From Lutibaculum sp963816555 (GTDB lineage: Bacteria; Pseudomonadota; Alphaproteobacteria; Rhizobiales; Tepidamorphaceae), in assembly GCA_963816555.1 (NCBI GenBank), contig CAWFLD010000004.1:310001-374000 (forward strand): a stretch of 64,000 nucleotides of DNA, read 5' to 3'. The translations under genes were made by a program, and so were the position numbers. The stretch's first letter is position 1. Each line of letters begins with the position of its first letter. Shown here in pieces: positions 19,305 to 27,507 of this stretch. The notes under the pieces were generated by a model, which was given only the letters and a program-made list of their open reading frames with translations, ran no database searches and was not told the DNA's origin.

Positions 19305-19425
19305 CGGCTCGGCTCCTTCCATGTCGGACGAGCCGAAAACTGTCACCTGAGGTTCATTCGATCCAACGCATAATATTCTACACGATGATCGGCTGAGGCG
19401 AACGATTTTGCCGGCGCCGGCTCCC

Positions 19426-21550
19426 TCACCCCTCCCCGACCCGCTCGAACCACTGGTTCTCGTCGATCGTCTCGACGCCGAGCTCCTGCGCCTTCTTGAG
19501 CTTGGAGCCGGCGCCGGGGCCGGCGACGAGGAGGTCGGTCTTGGAGGAGACCGAGCTCGCGACCTTGGCGCCGTAGCGCTCGGCCATCGCCTTCGCCTCG
19601 TCGCGGGTCAGGCGCTCGAGCGAGCCGGTGAAGACGACGGTGAGCCCGGCGACGGGCGAGGAGCCGGCAGCCGCCGGCTGCTCGGCGGCGGAGATCGTCA
19701 CCTGCTCCAGGAGCGCGTCGATCACCGCGAGATTGCCGCGGCTCGGCGAAGAACTCGACCAGCGCCTCGGCCACGGTCTCGCCGATGCCGTCGATCGACA
19801 GGAGGTCGGCCCAGGCGGCGCCCTCCCTGTCCTCGGCCGCCAGCACCGCCTCGCGCAGCGCCGCGAAGGTGCCGTAGTGGCGGGCGAGGAGCCTCGCGTT
19901 CGTCTCGCCGACGTGCCGGATGCCGAGCGCGTAGACGAAGCGCGGCAACGCGATCTCGCGCCGGGCGTCGATCGCCGCGAAGAGGTTGCGCACCGAGGTC
20001 TCGCCCCAGCCCTCGCGGCCGTGCAGGTCGATCTCGCCTGCTTCCTCCCGCCGCTTCAGCGTGAAGATGTCGGCCGGCGTCGCGATCAGCCCGTCCTCGT
20101 GGAACGCCTTCACCTGCTTCTCGCCGAAGCCCTCGATGTCGAAGGCGGCGCGCGACACGAAGTGGCGGATCTGCTCGACCGCCTGCGCCGCGCAGACGAG
20201 CCCGCCGGTGCAGCGGCGGATCGCGTCCTCCTTGCCCGTCCGCGGGTTCACCTCGCGCGTGGCGTGGCTGCCGCAGACCGGGCAGGTCGTCGGGAATTCG
20301 TAGGGCACCGCGTCCTTGGGGCGCTTCTCGAAGACGACGCCGAGGATCTGCGGGATCACGTCGCCGGCGCGCTGCAGGATCACGGTGTCGCCGATGCGCA
20401 CGTCCTTGCGGGCGATCTCGTCCTCGTTGTGCAGCGTGGCGTTCCTCACCACGACGCCGCCGACGGTGACGGGCGCGAGCTTGGCGACCGGCGTCAGCGC
20501 GCCGGTGCGGCCGACCTGGATCTCGATGTCCTCGAGCACGGTCGTCGCCTTCTCCGCCGGGAACTTGTGGGCGATCGCCCAGCGCGGGCTGCGCGAGACG
20601 AAGCCGAGGCGGCGCTGCAGGTCGAGCCGGTCGACCTTGTAGACGACGCCGTCGATGTCGTAGCCGAGGCTCGCCCGGCTCTCCTCGATCTCGGCGTGGA
20701 AGGCGACCATCTCCTCGGCCGAGTGGACGAGCTTCATCAGCGGGTTCGTCGGCAGGCCCCAGCCGCGCATCTCCTCGTAGACGCCCCACTGGCTGGTCGA
20801 GGGCACCTCGCTCACCTCGCCCCAGCCATAGGCGAAGAAGCGCAACGGGCGGCTCTTCGTGATCTTCGGGTCGAGCTGGCGCAGCGACCCGGCGGCGGCG
20901 TTCCTCGGGTTGGCGAAGAGCGGCTTGCCCTCCGCCTCCTGCCGCCGGTTCATCGCCTCGAAGTCGGCGTGCGTCATGTAGACCTCGCCGCGCACCTCGA
21001 AGACCTCGCCCCAGCCCTTGCCCTTCAGCGTGAGCGGGATGTCGTCGATCGTCTCGAGGTTGCGGGTCACGTCCTCGCCCACCGTGCCGTCGCCGCGCGT
21101 GGCGCCCTGCACGAAGCGGCCGTTCTCGTAGCGCAGCGAGGCCGACAGCCCGTCGATCTTCGGCTCCGCCGTCACCGCCACCGGCTCGTCGTCGGCAAGC
21201 TTCAGGAAGCGGCGGATGCGCTCGACGAAGGCCGTCACGTCGTCGGCGTCGAAGGCGTTGTCGAGCGACAGCATCGGCACGGCGTGCCGCACCTTGGCGA
21301 ACTTCTCCGACGGCGCGGCGCCGACGCGCAGGCTCGGGCTGTCCGGCCGCACGAGGTCCGGGAAGGCCGCCTCGACCGCCTGGTTGCGCCGCCTCAGCGC
21401 GTCGTACTCGGCGTCGGAAACCTCCGGCGCGTCGTCCTGGTAGTAGAGACGGTCGTGCCGCGCGATCTCCTGCGCCAGCCGCTGTAGCTCCGCCGCCGCC
21501 TCGTCCCTCGTCAGCTCGTCCGGCTGCCTGTCGTCCGGCTCGTTCGTCAC
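19426..21550 (-). CDS. ligA: NAD-dependent DNA ligase LigA (one frame break)
   Basis: LigA seals nicks in replication and repair. In order, the sequence shows the Ia domain (IARHDRLYYQDDAPEVSDAEY), the adenylation motif KIDGLSASLRYENGR with the nucleotide-accepting Lys, an OB region (GRTGALTPVAKL), a four-Cys zinc finger beginning CPVCGS, helix-hairpin-helix repeats (LSIDGIGETVAEALVEFF) and a C-terminal BRCT domain (GLTVVFTGSLERLTRDEAKA). It would be about 707 residues. The frame shifts +1 near 19735-19743 between the HhH and BRCT parts; LigA is normally essential, so a sequencing insertion is likely. The start is GTG 21550, since upstream codons run into the neighbouring intergenic region. 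Confidence 0.92.
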
Positions 21551-21642
21551 CGTGCGCTCCGCTGATTCACTCCGCGGGAGATATGTCGCACAATGCGCCG
21601 TCCGCCGCGACTGGCCGGAAGGCTCCGCCGGCGTCCCAGGGC

Positions 21643-22035
21643 CTAGTCCTCGAAGCGGGTCGTGTCGTCGCGGTCGCGCTCGTAGCGCCTCTTGAGCGGA
21701 AACGGCGGCAGCCACGCCTCGCGCCGCACGATCCAGTTCTCGTAGGTCGGCATCAGCTGGTCGGGCGCGTCGAGCGAGCCGAGGTTCACCTCGATCTCGT
21801 CGGCGGTGTGCGCGAAGACCGACGAGCCGCAGCGGGGACAGAAATGTCGCCCCGCATAGGAGCCGGTCTCGCCCTCGACGGCGACCGCATCCTCCGGGAA
21901 GATGGCCGAGGCGTGAAACAGCGCGCCGTGGTGCTTGCGGCAGTCGAGGCAGTGGCACAGGCCCACCCGGTACGGCCGGCCGGTCGCCACGAGCCGCACG
22001 TCGCCGCACAGGCACCCACCCGTGAATCGCTCCAT
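21643..22035 (-). CDS. GFA family (glutathione-dependent formaldehyde-activating-like) protein
   Basis: The 130-residue product has three Cys clusters typical of the GFA/CENP-V fold: GGCLCGDVR, GLCHCLDCRKHHG and FCPRCGSSVF, which bind zinc. Family members include Gfa, proposed to condense formaldehyde with glutathione, but most have no proven function. The gene is divergent from the cytochrome P450 gene, with a 214-base shared upstream region, and lies 92 bases before ligA on the same strand. A link with oxidative demethylation by the P450, which can release formaldehyde, is a guess from position only. Confidence 0.85.
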   Translation of the reverse strand: MERFTGGCLCGDVRLVATGRPYRVGLCHCLDCRKHHGALFHASAIFPEDAVAVEGETGSYAGRHFCPRCGSSVFAHTADEIEVNLGSLDAPDQLMPTYENWIVRREAWLPPFPLKRRYERDRDDTTRFED

Positions 22036-22249
22036 CTTGCATGTCCTTGAAGGGTCGACATGGGCCGGAAGGCTAGCACCGGCCGGCGCGGCCGTCCCGC
22101 CTGTCGGCAGGCGAGACCGCTCGCGGTGCGGCGGGCCCTCGGGCTCTGGTCAAACCGGGCCCGATCCGACAAGCTGCCGGACGTGACCTTCGACGGGCCC
22201 GGTCGCGCTTCTTGTCGCATTGGCTCTTCCCCCGGCACGGAGGCGAACG

Positions 22250-23470
22250 ATGAGCGACGTCATCGACCTGCCCGGCGCGCGGCCCGTGGCCGCCGACCCC
22301 GCGCTGTTCCGCCCGGACCCGCATCGCGGCTTCGCGACGTACCGGCCGCGGGCCGGCGTGATCGATCTCGGCGGCGGCGTCCATGTGGTCACGCGGCACG
22401 CCGACATCTCCGCCCTGATGACGGACCCGCGCACCCGGCAGATGAGCACGGAGGCGCTCGAGCGTGCCGGCATCACCTCCGGCTCGCTGCATGCCTTCTA
22501 CGCCAACAGCATGCTGCTCTCCAATCCGCCGGACCATGCCCGCCGCCGCGGCCCGACCGCGCGCGCCTTCGCCCACAGGATCGTCCAGCTGTGGCGGCCG
22601 CGGATACGCACGATCGTGTCGGAGATGCTCGACGAGCTCGAGCCGGAGGGCGGGTTCGACCTCCTCGGCACGCTCGCCTCGGCCCTGCCCTCGCGCCTGA
22701 TCGCCGAGATCCTGGGCGCGCCGCGGGAGGATGCGCCGCGCTTCGCCGAACGCGTCTACGCGATGAGCCGCGGGCTCGGCGGCTTCCGGGCCGCCGACTT
22801 CGCCGGCATCGAGACCGCCGCGACCGACCTCGGCGCCTATGTGGCGCGCCTCCTCGAGGAGCGCCGGCGGGCCCCGCGGGACGACTTCCTGACGGCCTAT
22901 CTCGCGAAGGTCGACGAGGCGGGCGAACTGTCGCCCGTCGAGACGCTGATGCAGGTCGTCACGCTCATCGTCGCGGGCAGCGACACGACCCGCTTCGGGC
23001 TCACCATGCTCGTCTCGCTGCTGCTGCAGCACCGGGCGCAGTGGGACCACGTGCGCAGCCATCCCGAAGCGGTACCGGGCGCCGTCGTCGAGGCGCTGCG
23101 CTTCGAGCCGGCGGTCGGCTCGATCGGCCGGGTGGTGGTCGAGCCGCTCGCGGTGGACGGCGTCGAATTCCGGCCCGGCACGCTCCTCGTCCTGTCGATC
23201 CTCTCGGCCCAGCGCGACGAGCGCGTCTACGCCGATCCGCAGCGCTTCGACATCGCGCGCGACGACCATCCCCGCTGGAGCGTGAGCTTCGGGCTCGGCC
23301 CGCACCGCTGCCTCGGCGAGGCGCTCGCCCGCGCCGAGATGGAGGAGGCGCTGACCGTGCTCGCCCGGCGGCTGCCGCGGCTCGAGATCGTCGGTCTGCC
23401 GGCTACTGCGAAGGGGCACACGGGAATCCGGGGCATCACGCCGCTCACCGTCGGCTGGGCGCGCGGCTGA
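22250..23470 (+). CDS. Cytochrome P450 (bacterial class I type)
   Basis: This soluble P450 of 406 residues has the I-helix motif LIVAGSDTTRFGL with the acid-threonine pair for oxygen activation, the K-helix ExxR as EALRFEP, and the heme-ligand loop SFGLGPHRCLGEALAR with the Cys ligand. DHARRRGPTARAF is the C-helix heme-propionate region. Substrate is unknown. No ferredoxin or ferredoxin reductase gene is next to it, so electrons must come from elsewhere. ATG 22250 has GGAGG nearby and fits family length; codons upstream belong to the intergenic region. It is convergent with recN, with only six bases between the stops, and separates ligA/GFA from recN. Confidence 0.92.
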   Translation: MSDVIDLPGARPVAADPALFRPDPHRGFATYRPRAGVIDLGGGVHVVTRHADISALMTDPRTRQMSTEALERAGITSGSLHAFYANSMLLSNPPDHARRRGPTARAFAHRIVQLWRPRIRTIVSEMLDELEPEGGFDLLGTLASALPSRLIAEILGAPREDAPRFAERVYAMSRGLGGFRAADFAGIETAATDLGAYVARLLEERRRAPRDDFLTAYLAKVDEAGELSPVETLMQVVTLIVAGSDTTRFGLTMLVSLLLQHRAQWDHVRSHPEAVPGAVVEALRFEPAVGSIGRVVVEPLAVDGVEFRPGTLLVLSILSAQRDERVYADPQRFDIARDDHPRWSVSFGLGPHRCLGEALARAEMEEALTVLARRLPRLEIVGLPATAKGHTGIRGITPLTVGWARG

Positions 23471-23476
23471 GCCGCC

Positions 23477-25138
23477 TCAGGCGCCCGAGTGCATCAGCCG
23501 CGCGGCGGCGGCCCTCGCCTCGTCGGTGATCGTCGCGCCCGACAGCATCCGGGCGATCTCCTCGCGCCGGTGCTCGCCCTCGAGCGGCTCGACGCCCGTC
23601 GACACCGCCTCGTGGTCGCCCTGCTTGCGGATCAGGAGATGCGTGCCGGCGCGCGCGGCGACCTGCGGCGCGTGCGTGACCGACAGCACCTGCACCCGCT
23701 CGGCGAGGCGCGCGAGCCTCGCCCCGATCGCGTCGGCCACGGCGCCGCCGACGGCGACGTCGATCTCGTCGAAGACGAGCGTCGGCGCGCTGCCCCGGTC
23801 GGCGAGCGCCACCTTGAGCGCCAGGAGGAAGCGCGACAGCTCGCCGCCCGACGCGACCTTGAGGAGCGGGCCCGGATTGGTGCCGGGGTTGGTCTGGACC
23901 CAGAACTCGACCCGGTCGAGCCCTTCGGGGCCCGGCCGCGATTCGCCCTCGACGCGGGTCTCGAAGCGCGCCCGCTCGAGCTTCAGCGGCGGCAGCTCCG
24001 TCATGACGGCGGCGTCGAGCTGGGCGGCGGCGGCGCGGCGGCCGGCGGACAGCGCGTCCGCGGCAGTGTCGTAGGCGGCCCGCGCCGCCTCCATCTCGGC
24101 CTGGAGCCTCGACAGGCGCTCGCCGCCCGTGTCGATCTCCTGCAGCGCGGCGTGCAGCCTGTCGCGCAGGGCCGGCAGGTCGTCGACCTGCACCTGGTGC
24201 TTGCGGGCGGCGGCGCGCAGCGCGAACAGCCGCTCCTCCGTCGTCTCGAGGTCGCGCGGGTCGAAGGCCGCCTGCTCGAGCGCCGCCTCGATCGAGGCCT
24301 GCGCGTCGTCGATCGCGCCGAAGAGCTTCTCCAGGGCCTCGACGACCGGCTCGAGGAGCTGCGGCACGTCGGCGACCCGGCGCTCCAGCCGGCGCAGCGC
24401 CGCGGCCACCAGCGGCCCGGGCGACGCCTGCCCGCCGACGACCTCGAAGGCCTCGTTGAGCTCGCCGACGAGCTTCTCGGAATGCATCATCACCTGGCGG
24501 CGATCGGCGAGGCGCTCCTCCTCGCCGGTCTCGGGGGCCAGCTGGTCGAGCTCCTCGACGGCGTGCTCGAGATATTCGCGCTCCGAGGCCGCCTTCTCGA
24601 GATGGCCGGCGGCCTCCTCGTGCTCCTCGCGCAGCCGGCGCCACTGCCGCCACAGCCGGGCGACCTCCGAGACCTGCGGCTCGAGGCCGCCGAAGGCGTC
24701 GAGCAGCCGGCGGTGCTCCGTCGGGTCGACGAGGGCGCGGTCGGCGTGCTGGCCGTGGATCTCGACGAGGAGACCGCCGATGCGGCGCATGATCTGCGCG
24801 CTCGCCGGCTGGTCGTTGACGAAGCCGCGCGTGCGTCCGTCGGCGTTCTGGATGCGCCGGAGGATCAGGTCGCCCTCGCCGTCATAGCCGTGCTCGGACA
24901 GGATGGTGCGCACGGGATGGTCGGCCGGCAGGTCGAAGACCGCCGTCACCTGCCCCTGCTCCGCGCCGCGGCGCACGAGCCCGGCATCGCCGCGGCCGCC
25001 GAGGGCGAGCGAGAAGGAATCGAGGAGGATCGACTTGCCGGCGCCGGTCTCGCCCGTGAGGGCGCTCAGGCCCGGTGCGAAGTGGATGTCCAGCCGGTCG
25101 ATGATGACGATGTCGCGGATCGACAGGGTCGAGAGCAT
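23477..25138 (-). CDS. recN: DNA repair protein RecN
   Basis: RecN is an SMC-like ATPase that tethers DNA ends during double-strand-break repair. The 553-residue product has an N-terminal Walker A (LTGETGAGKSILLDSFSLAL), a long charged coiled-coil centre (about residues 150-370), and C-terminal signature and Walker B motifs (VASGGELSRFLLALK, TLVFDEIDVAVGG), followed by a switch His in LSVTHAPQVAARA. Length fits the family. It lies eight bases downstream of bamD, so the two are likely co-transcribed, as usual in this order. Confidence 0.95.
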   Translation of the reverse strand: MLSTLSIRDIVIIDRLDIHFAPGLSALTGETGAGKSILLDSFSLALGGRGDAGLVRRGAEQGQVTAVFDLPADHPVRTILSEHGYDGEGDLILRRIQNADGRTRGFVNDQPASAQIMRRIGGLLVEIHGQHADRALVDPTEHRRLLDAFGGLEPQVSEVARLWRQWRRLREEHEEAAGHLEKAASEREYLEHAVEELDQLAPETGEEERLADRRQVMMHSEKLVGELNEAFEVVGGQASPGPLVAAALRRLERRVADVPQLLEPVVEALEKLFGAIDDAQASIEAALEQAAFDPRDLETTEERLFALRAAARKHQVQVDDLPALRDRLHAALQEIDTGGERLSRLQAEMEAARAAYDTAADALSAGRRAAAAQLDAAVMTELPPLKLERARFETRVEGESRPGPEGLDRVEFWVQTNPGTNPGPLLKVASGGELSRFLLALKVALADRGSAPTLVFDEIDVAVGGAVADAIGARLARLAERVQVLSVTHAPQVAARAGTHLLIRKQGDHEAVSTGVEPLEGEHRREEIARMLSGATITDEARAAAARLMHSGA

Positions 25139-25145
25139 CGCCCTC

Positions 25146-26024
25146 TCACAGCGCGGCCTTCGTGCGCGTCCAGGCCCGGCTTATCCACGAGGACTTGTTC
25201 TCCCTCGGCTCGTAGCCGCCTTCCTTGAGAAGCGCGTAGGCGTCCTTGTACCACTGGCTGTCGGGATAGTTGTAGCCGAGGATCGCGGCGGCGGTCTGGG
25301 CCTCGGAGATGATGCCGAGCGCGTAGTAGGCTTCCGTCAGCCGCTCCAGCGCCTCCTCGACGTGGCGCGTCGTCTGGTACTCGGTGACCACCGTCTTGAA
25401 GCGGTTGATCGCCGCCAGGTACTGGTGCTTGCCGAGATAGTAGCGGCCGACCTCCATCTCCTTGCCGGCGAGCTGGTCGCGCGAGACGTCGAGCTTGTCG
25501 CGCGCCTGCGCGGCGTACTCGGAGTTCGGGTACTTCTCCAGGAGCTCGCGGAAGGCCGTGGTCGCCTTCTCGGAGCGGCCCTGGTCGCGGCCGACGTCGG
25601 AGATCTGGCGGTAGTAGGATTCGCCGACGAGATACTGCGCGTAGGCCGCGTCCTCGCTGCCGGGATAGAGCGTCACGTAGCGCTTGGCGGCGGTGATCGT
25701 GTCGGAATATTTCTCGGCCTGGAAGTTGGCGTAGGCCGACATCAGCAGCGACTTGCGCGCCCAGTCCGAATAGGGGTGGGTGCGGTCCAGCTCCTCGAAC
25801 TTCTTGACCGCGTCGCCGTAGGCGCCCTCGTTCAGCAGCACCAGGCCCTCGTTGTAGAGCTGGTCCGCCGGGTCCTCCTTGACGTCGACATACTCGTCGC
25901 CGCCGCCACCGAGCCCGAAGGTGTTGCAGCCGCCGAGCGAGGCCGACACGCCCGCCAGGAGAAGGACGCCGAAGGCGCGGGCGGAGAAGGTCTTGACGCG
26001 GCTCATACTCGTGGACGTGCTCAT
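25146..26024 (-). CDS. bamD: Outer membrane assembly lipoprotein BamD (ComL)
   Basis: BamD is the essential lipoprotein partner of BamA in outer-membrane protein insertion. The 292-residue product has a signal peptide ending in a lipobox (SLGGC, Cys as the lipidated residue), a Gly/Asp-rich linker, then five TPR-like repeats, for example DQLYNEGLVLLNEGAYGDA, YSDTITAAKRYVTLYPGSED and LLEKYPNSEYAAQARDKL. ATG 26024 is preferred to ATG 26006 because the GAGACGG sequence precedes it and the N-region needs positive charge. It lies between lpxC and recN, the normal place in this order. Confidence 0.93.
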   Translation of the reverse strand: MSTSTSMSRVKTFSARAFGVLLLAGVSASLGGCNTFGLGGGGDEYVDVKEDPADQLYNEGLVLLNEGAYGDAVKKFEELDRTHPYSDWARKSLLMSAYANFQAEKYSDTITAAKRYVTLYPGSEDAAYAQYLVGESYYRQISDVGRDQGRSEKATTAFRELLEKYPNSEYAAQARDKLDVSRDQLAGKEMEVGRYYLGKHQYLAAINRFKTVVTEYQTTRHVEEALERLTEAYYALGIISEAQTAAAILGYNYPDSQWYKDAYALLKEGGYEPRENKSSWISRAWTRTKAAL

Positions 26025-26161
26025 CCGTCTCAATACACCGTTGCTCGTGCCGGTTGGGTCGGCGAGGCCGCGCGGACTTTAACGCAAAGCCGCCGCGGCG
26101 CAACCGTCGCGCCGCCGGATCTCGCTGACCGCGGAATCGAGCGAATTTGTGGCCGGAACGG

Positions 26162-27109
26162 TCAGGAGACTTCGGGGCTGAAGGCCGCCGCCGGCATCAT
26201 GTCGGCCAGCTCGGCCTGGGCGGCCTCGCGGCGCGGCGCCGGATAGGTGTAGCTGTAGGTCCAGGCGTCGGGATCCTGCATCAGCGCCGCCACGACCGCC
26301 GTGTTCATGCGGTGGCCGCCGCGCACGGAGCGGTAGGCGCCGAGAATCGGCGCGCCGGCCAGGCGCAGGTCGCCGACCGCGTCGAGGACCTTGTGGCGGA
26401 CGAACTCGTCGCGGTAGCGCAAGCCCTCAGGGTTCACCACCTCGCCCTCGCCGATCACGACGGTGTTGTCGAGCGAGGCGCCGAGCGCGAGGCCCTTCGC
26501 CCACATCGTCTCGACGTCCTTCATGAAGCCGAAGGTGCGGGCCCGCGCGACATCGCGGGCGAAATCGCTCCGGCGCGGGTCGTAGGCGTAGCGCTGGCGG
26601 CCGATCAGCGGGTTGTCGAAGGAGATCTCGACCTCGATGCGCTGGCTGTCATGCGGCACGAGCTCGGCCGACGCGTCGCCCTCGGCGATGCGGATCGGCT
26701 TCAGAACCTTGATGAAGCGGCGCGGCACCGGCATCGTGCGCAGCCCGACCGACTGGATCGCCTCGACGAACGGCGCGGCGCTGCCGTCGAGGATCGGGAC
26801 CTCCGGGCCGTCGATCTCGACGAGCAGGTTGTCGATGCCGAGGCCGCCGATGGCCGACATCAGATGCTCGACCGTCCCGATCGTGCCACGTTCGCAGCCC
26901 AGTATCGTGGAGCGCGAGGTCGAGACCACCGAATCGTAGCGCGCGCGGACTTCGAACTCGCCGCCGCCGGCGGAGTCGCCGCGATAGAACACGATGCCGG
27001 AATCGGCGCCCGCCGGGTGGAGCGTCACGGTGGCGAGGCCGCCGCTGTGCACGCCGACGCCGGAGAGGGTGACTTCGTCTCGGATCGTGGTCTGGAGATT
27101 CGAATTCAT
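26162..27109 (-). CDS. lpxC: UDP-3-O-acyl-N-acetylglucosamine deacetylase LpxC
   Basis: LpxC is the zinc amidase that commits UDP-acyl-GlcNAc to lipid A synthesis. The 315-residue product contains QTTIRDEVTLSGVGVHSG at the start, the zinc-ligand region GTVEHLMSAIGGLGIDN, the second ligand set HKVLDAVGDL, and the catalytic-site SVRGGHRMN. Length is as expected. ATG 27109 gives the usual N-terminus; an in-frame extension upstream has no family similarity. The leader between ftsZ and lpxC is long (about 400 bases) and contains the ftsZ terminator, so lpxC should have its own promoter. Confidence 0.95.
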   Translation of the reverse strand: MNSNLQTTIRDEVTLSGVGVHSGGLATVTLHPAGADSGIVFYRGDSAGGGEFEVRARYDSVVSTSRSTILGCERGTIGTVEHLMSAIGGLGIDNLLVEIDGPEVPILDGSAAPFVEAIQSVGLRTMPVPRRFIKVLKPIRIAEGDASAELVPHDSQRIEVEISFDNPLIGRQRYAYDPRRSDFARDVARARTFGFMKDVETMWAKGLALGASLDNTVVIGEGEVVNPEGLRYRDEFVRHKVLDAVGDLRLAGAPILGAYRSVRGGHRMNTAVVAALMQDPDAWTYSYTYPAPRREAAQAELADMMPAAAFSPEVS

Positions 27110-27450
27110 CGTGCCCGCTTCACGAGAGCCGCCCGCACGAGGCCGGCTTCGTTGTCTGTTCAAACCCGCCCACCGTGCGTTGGAACCAATCGCCGTGGGT
27201 CGCGTTGTCGGTCTGCTGATTTGCCCCTTGGCCGCCGCATGTCGACGACTGCGGAAACGCCTTGCGTGGGTTGATTTTTAGCGAGTCGCGGCAACCACGC
27301 CAAATCACGCTTCTTTACCGTGTGTTACGCTCGCCGCACGTTCCGCGAAACATCAGCATATTCTTCCAAACCATTGTCGCCATTGCGCTTTTTGCGACCG
27401 CGAAAAGGCGCGTCTCACGCCGCTGTTTCAGACCGGTGTAACAGACAGCG
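27110..27450. other. Intergenic leader upstream of lpxC
   Basis: This 341-base stretch between the ftsZ terminator and the lpxC start is richer in A/T than the surrounding genes, with patches such as GCTAAAAATC and AAAGAAGCG on the minus strand. No protein with family similarity or codon bias is visible in either direction. It should contain the lpxC promoter and a leader of unknown length, but no -35/-10 pair stood out clearly. Confidence 0.5.
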
Positions 27451-27481
27451 AAAAGGGGGAGAAACCGCCGGTTCCTCCCCC
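27451..27481 (-). terminator. Rho-independent terminator after ftsZ
   Basis: Read on the minus strand, GGGGGAGGAACC pairs with GGTTTCTCCCCC around a GGC loop (12 base pairs, one G-T), followed by TTTT. It starts 26 bases past the ftsZ stop and closes the dcw transcription unit before lpxC. Confidence 0.85.
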
Positions 27482-27507
27482 CTCGATTCGAGTCGCCGGT
27501 GACCCGT

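Noticed and set aside
22036..22249. Mobile-element footprint around the P450/GFA pair
   Set aside because: No inverted repeats, target duplications or transposase remnants were seen, and base composition is like the neighbours.
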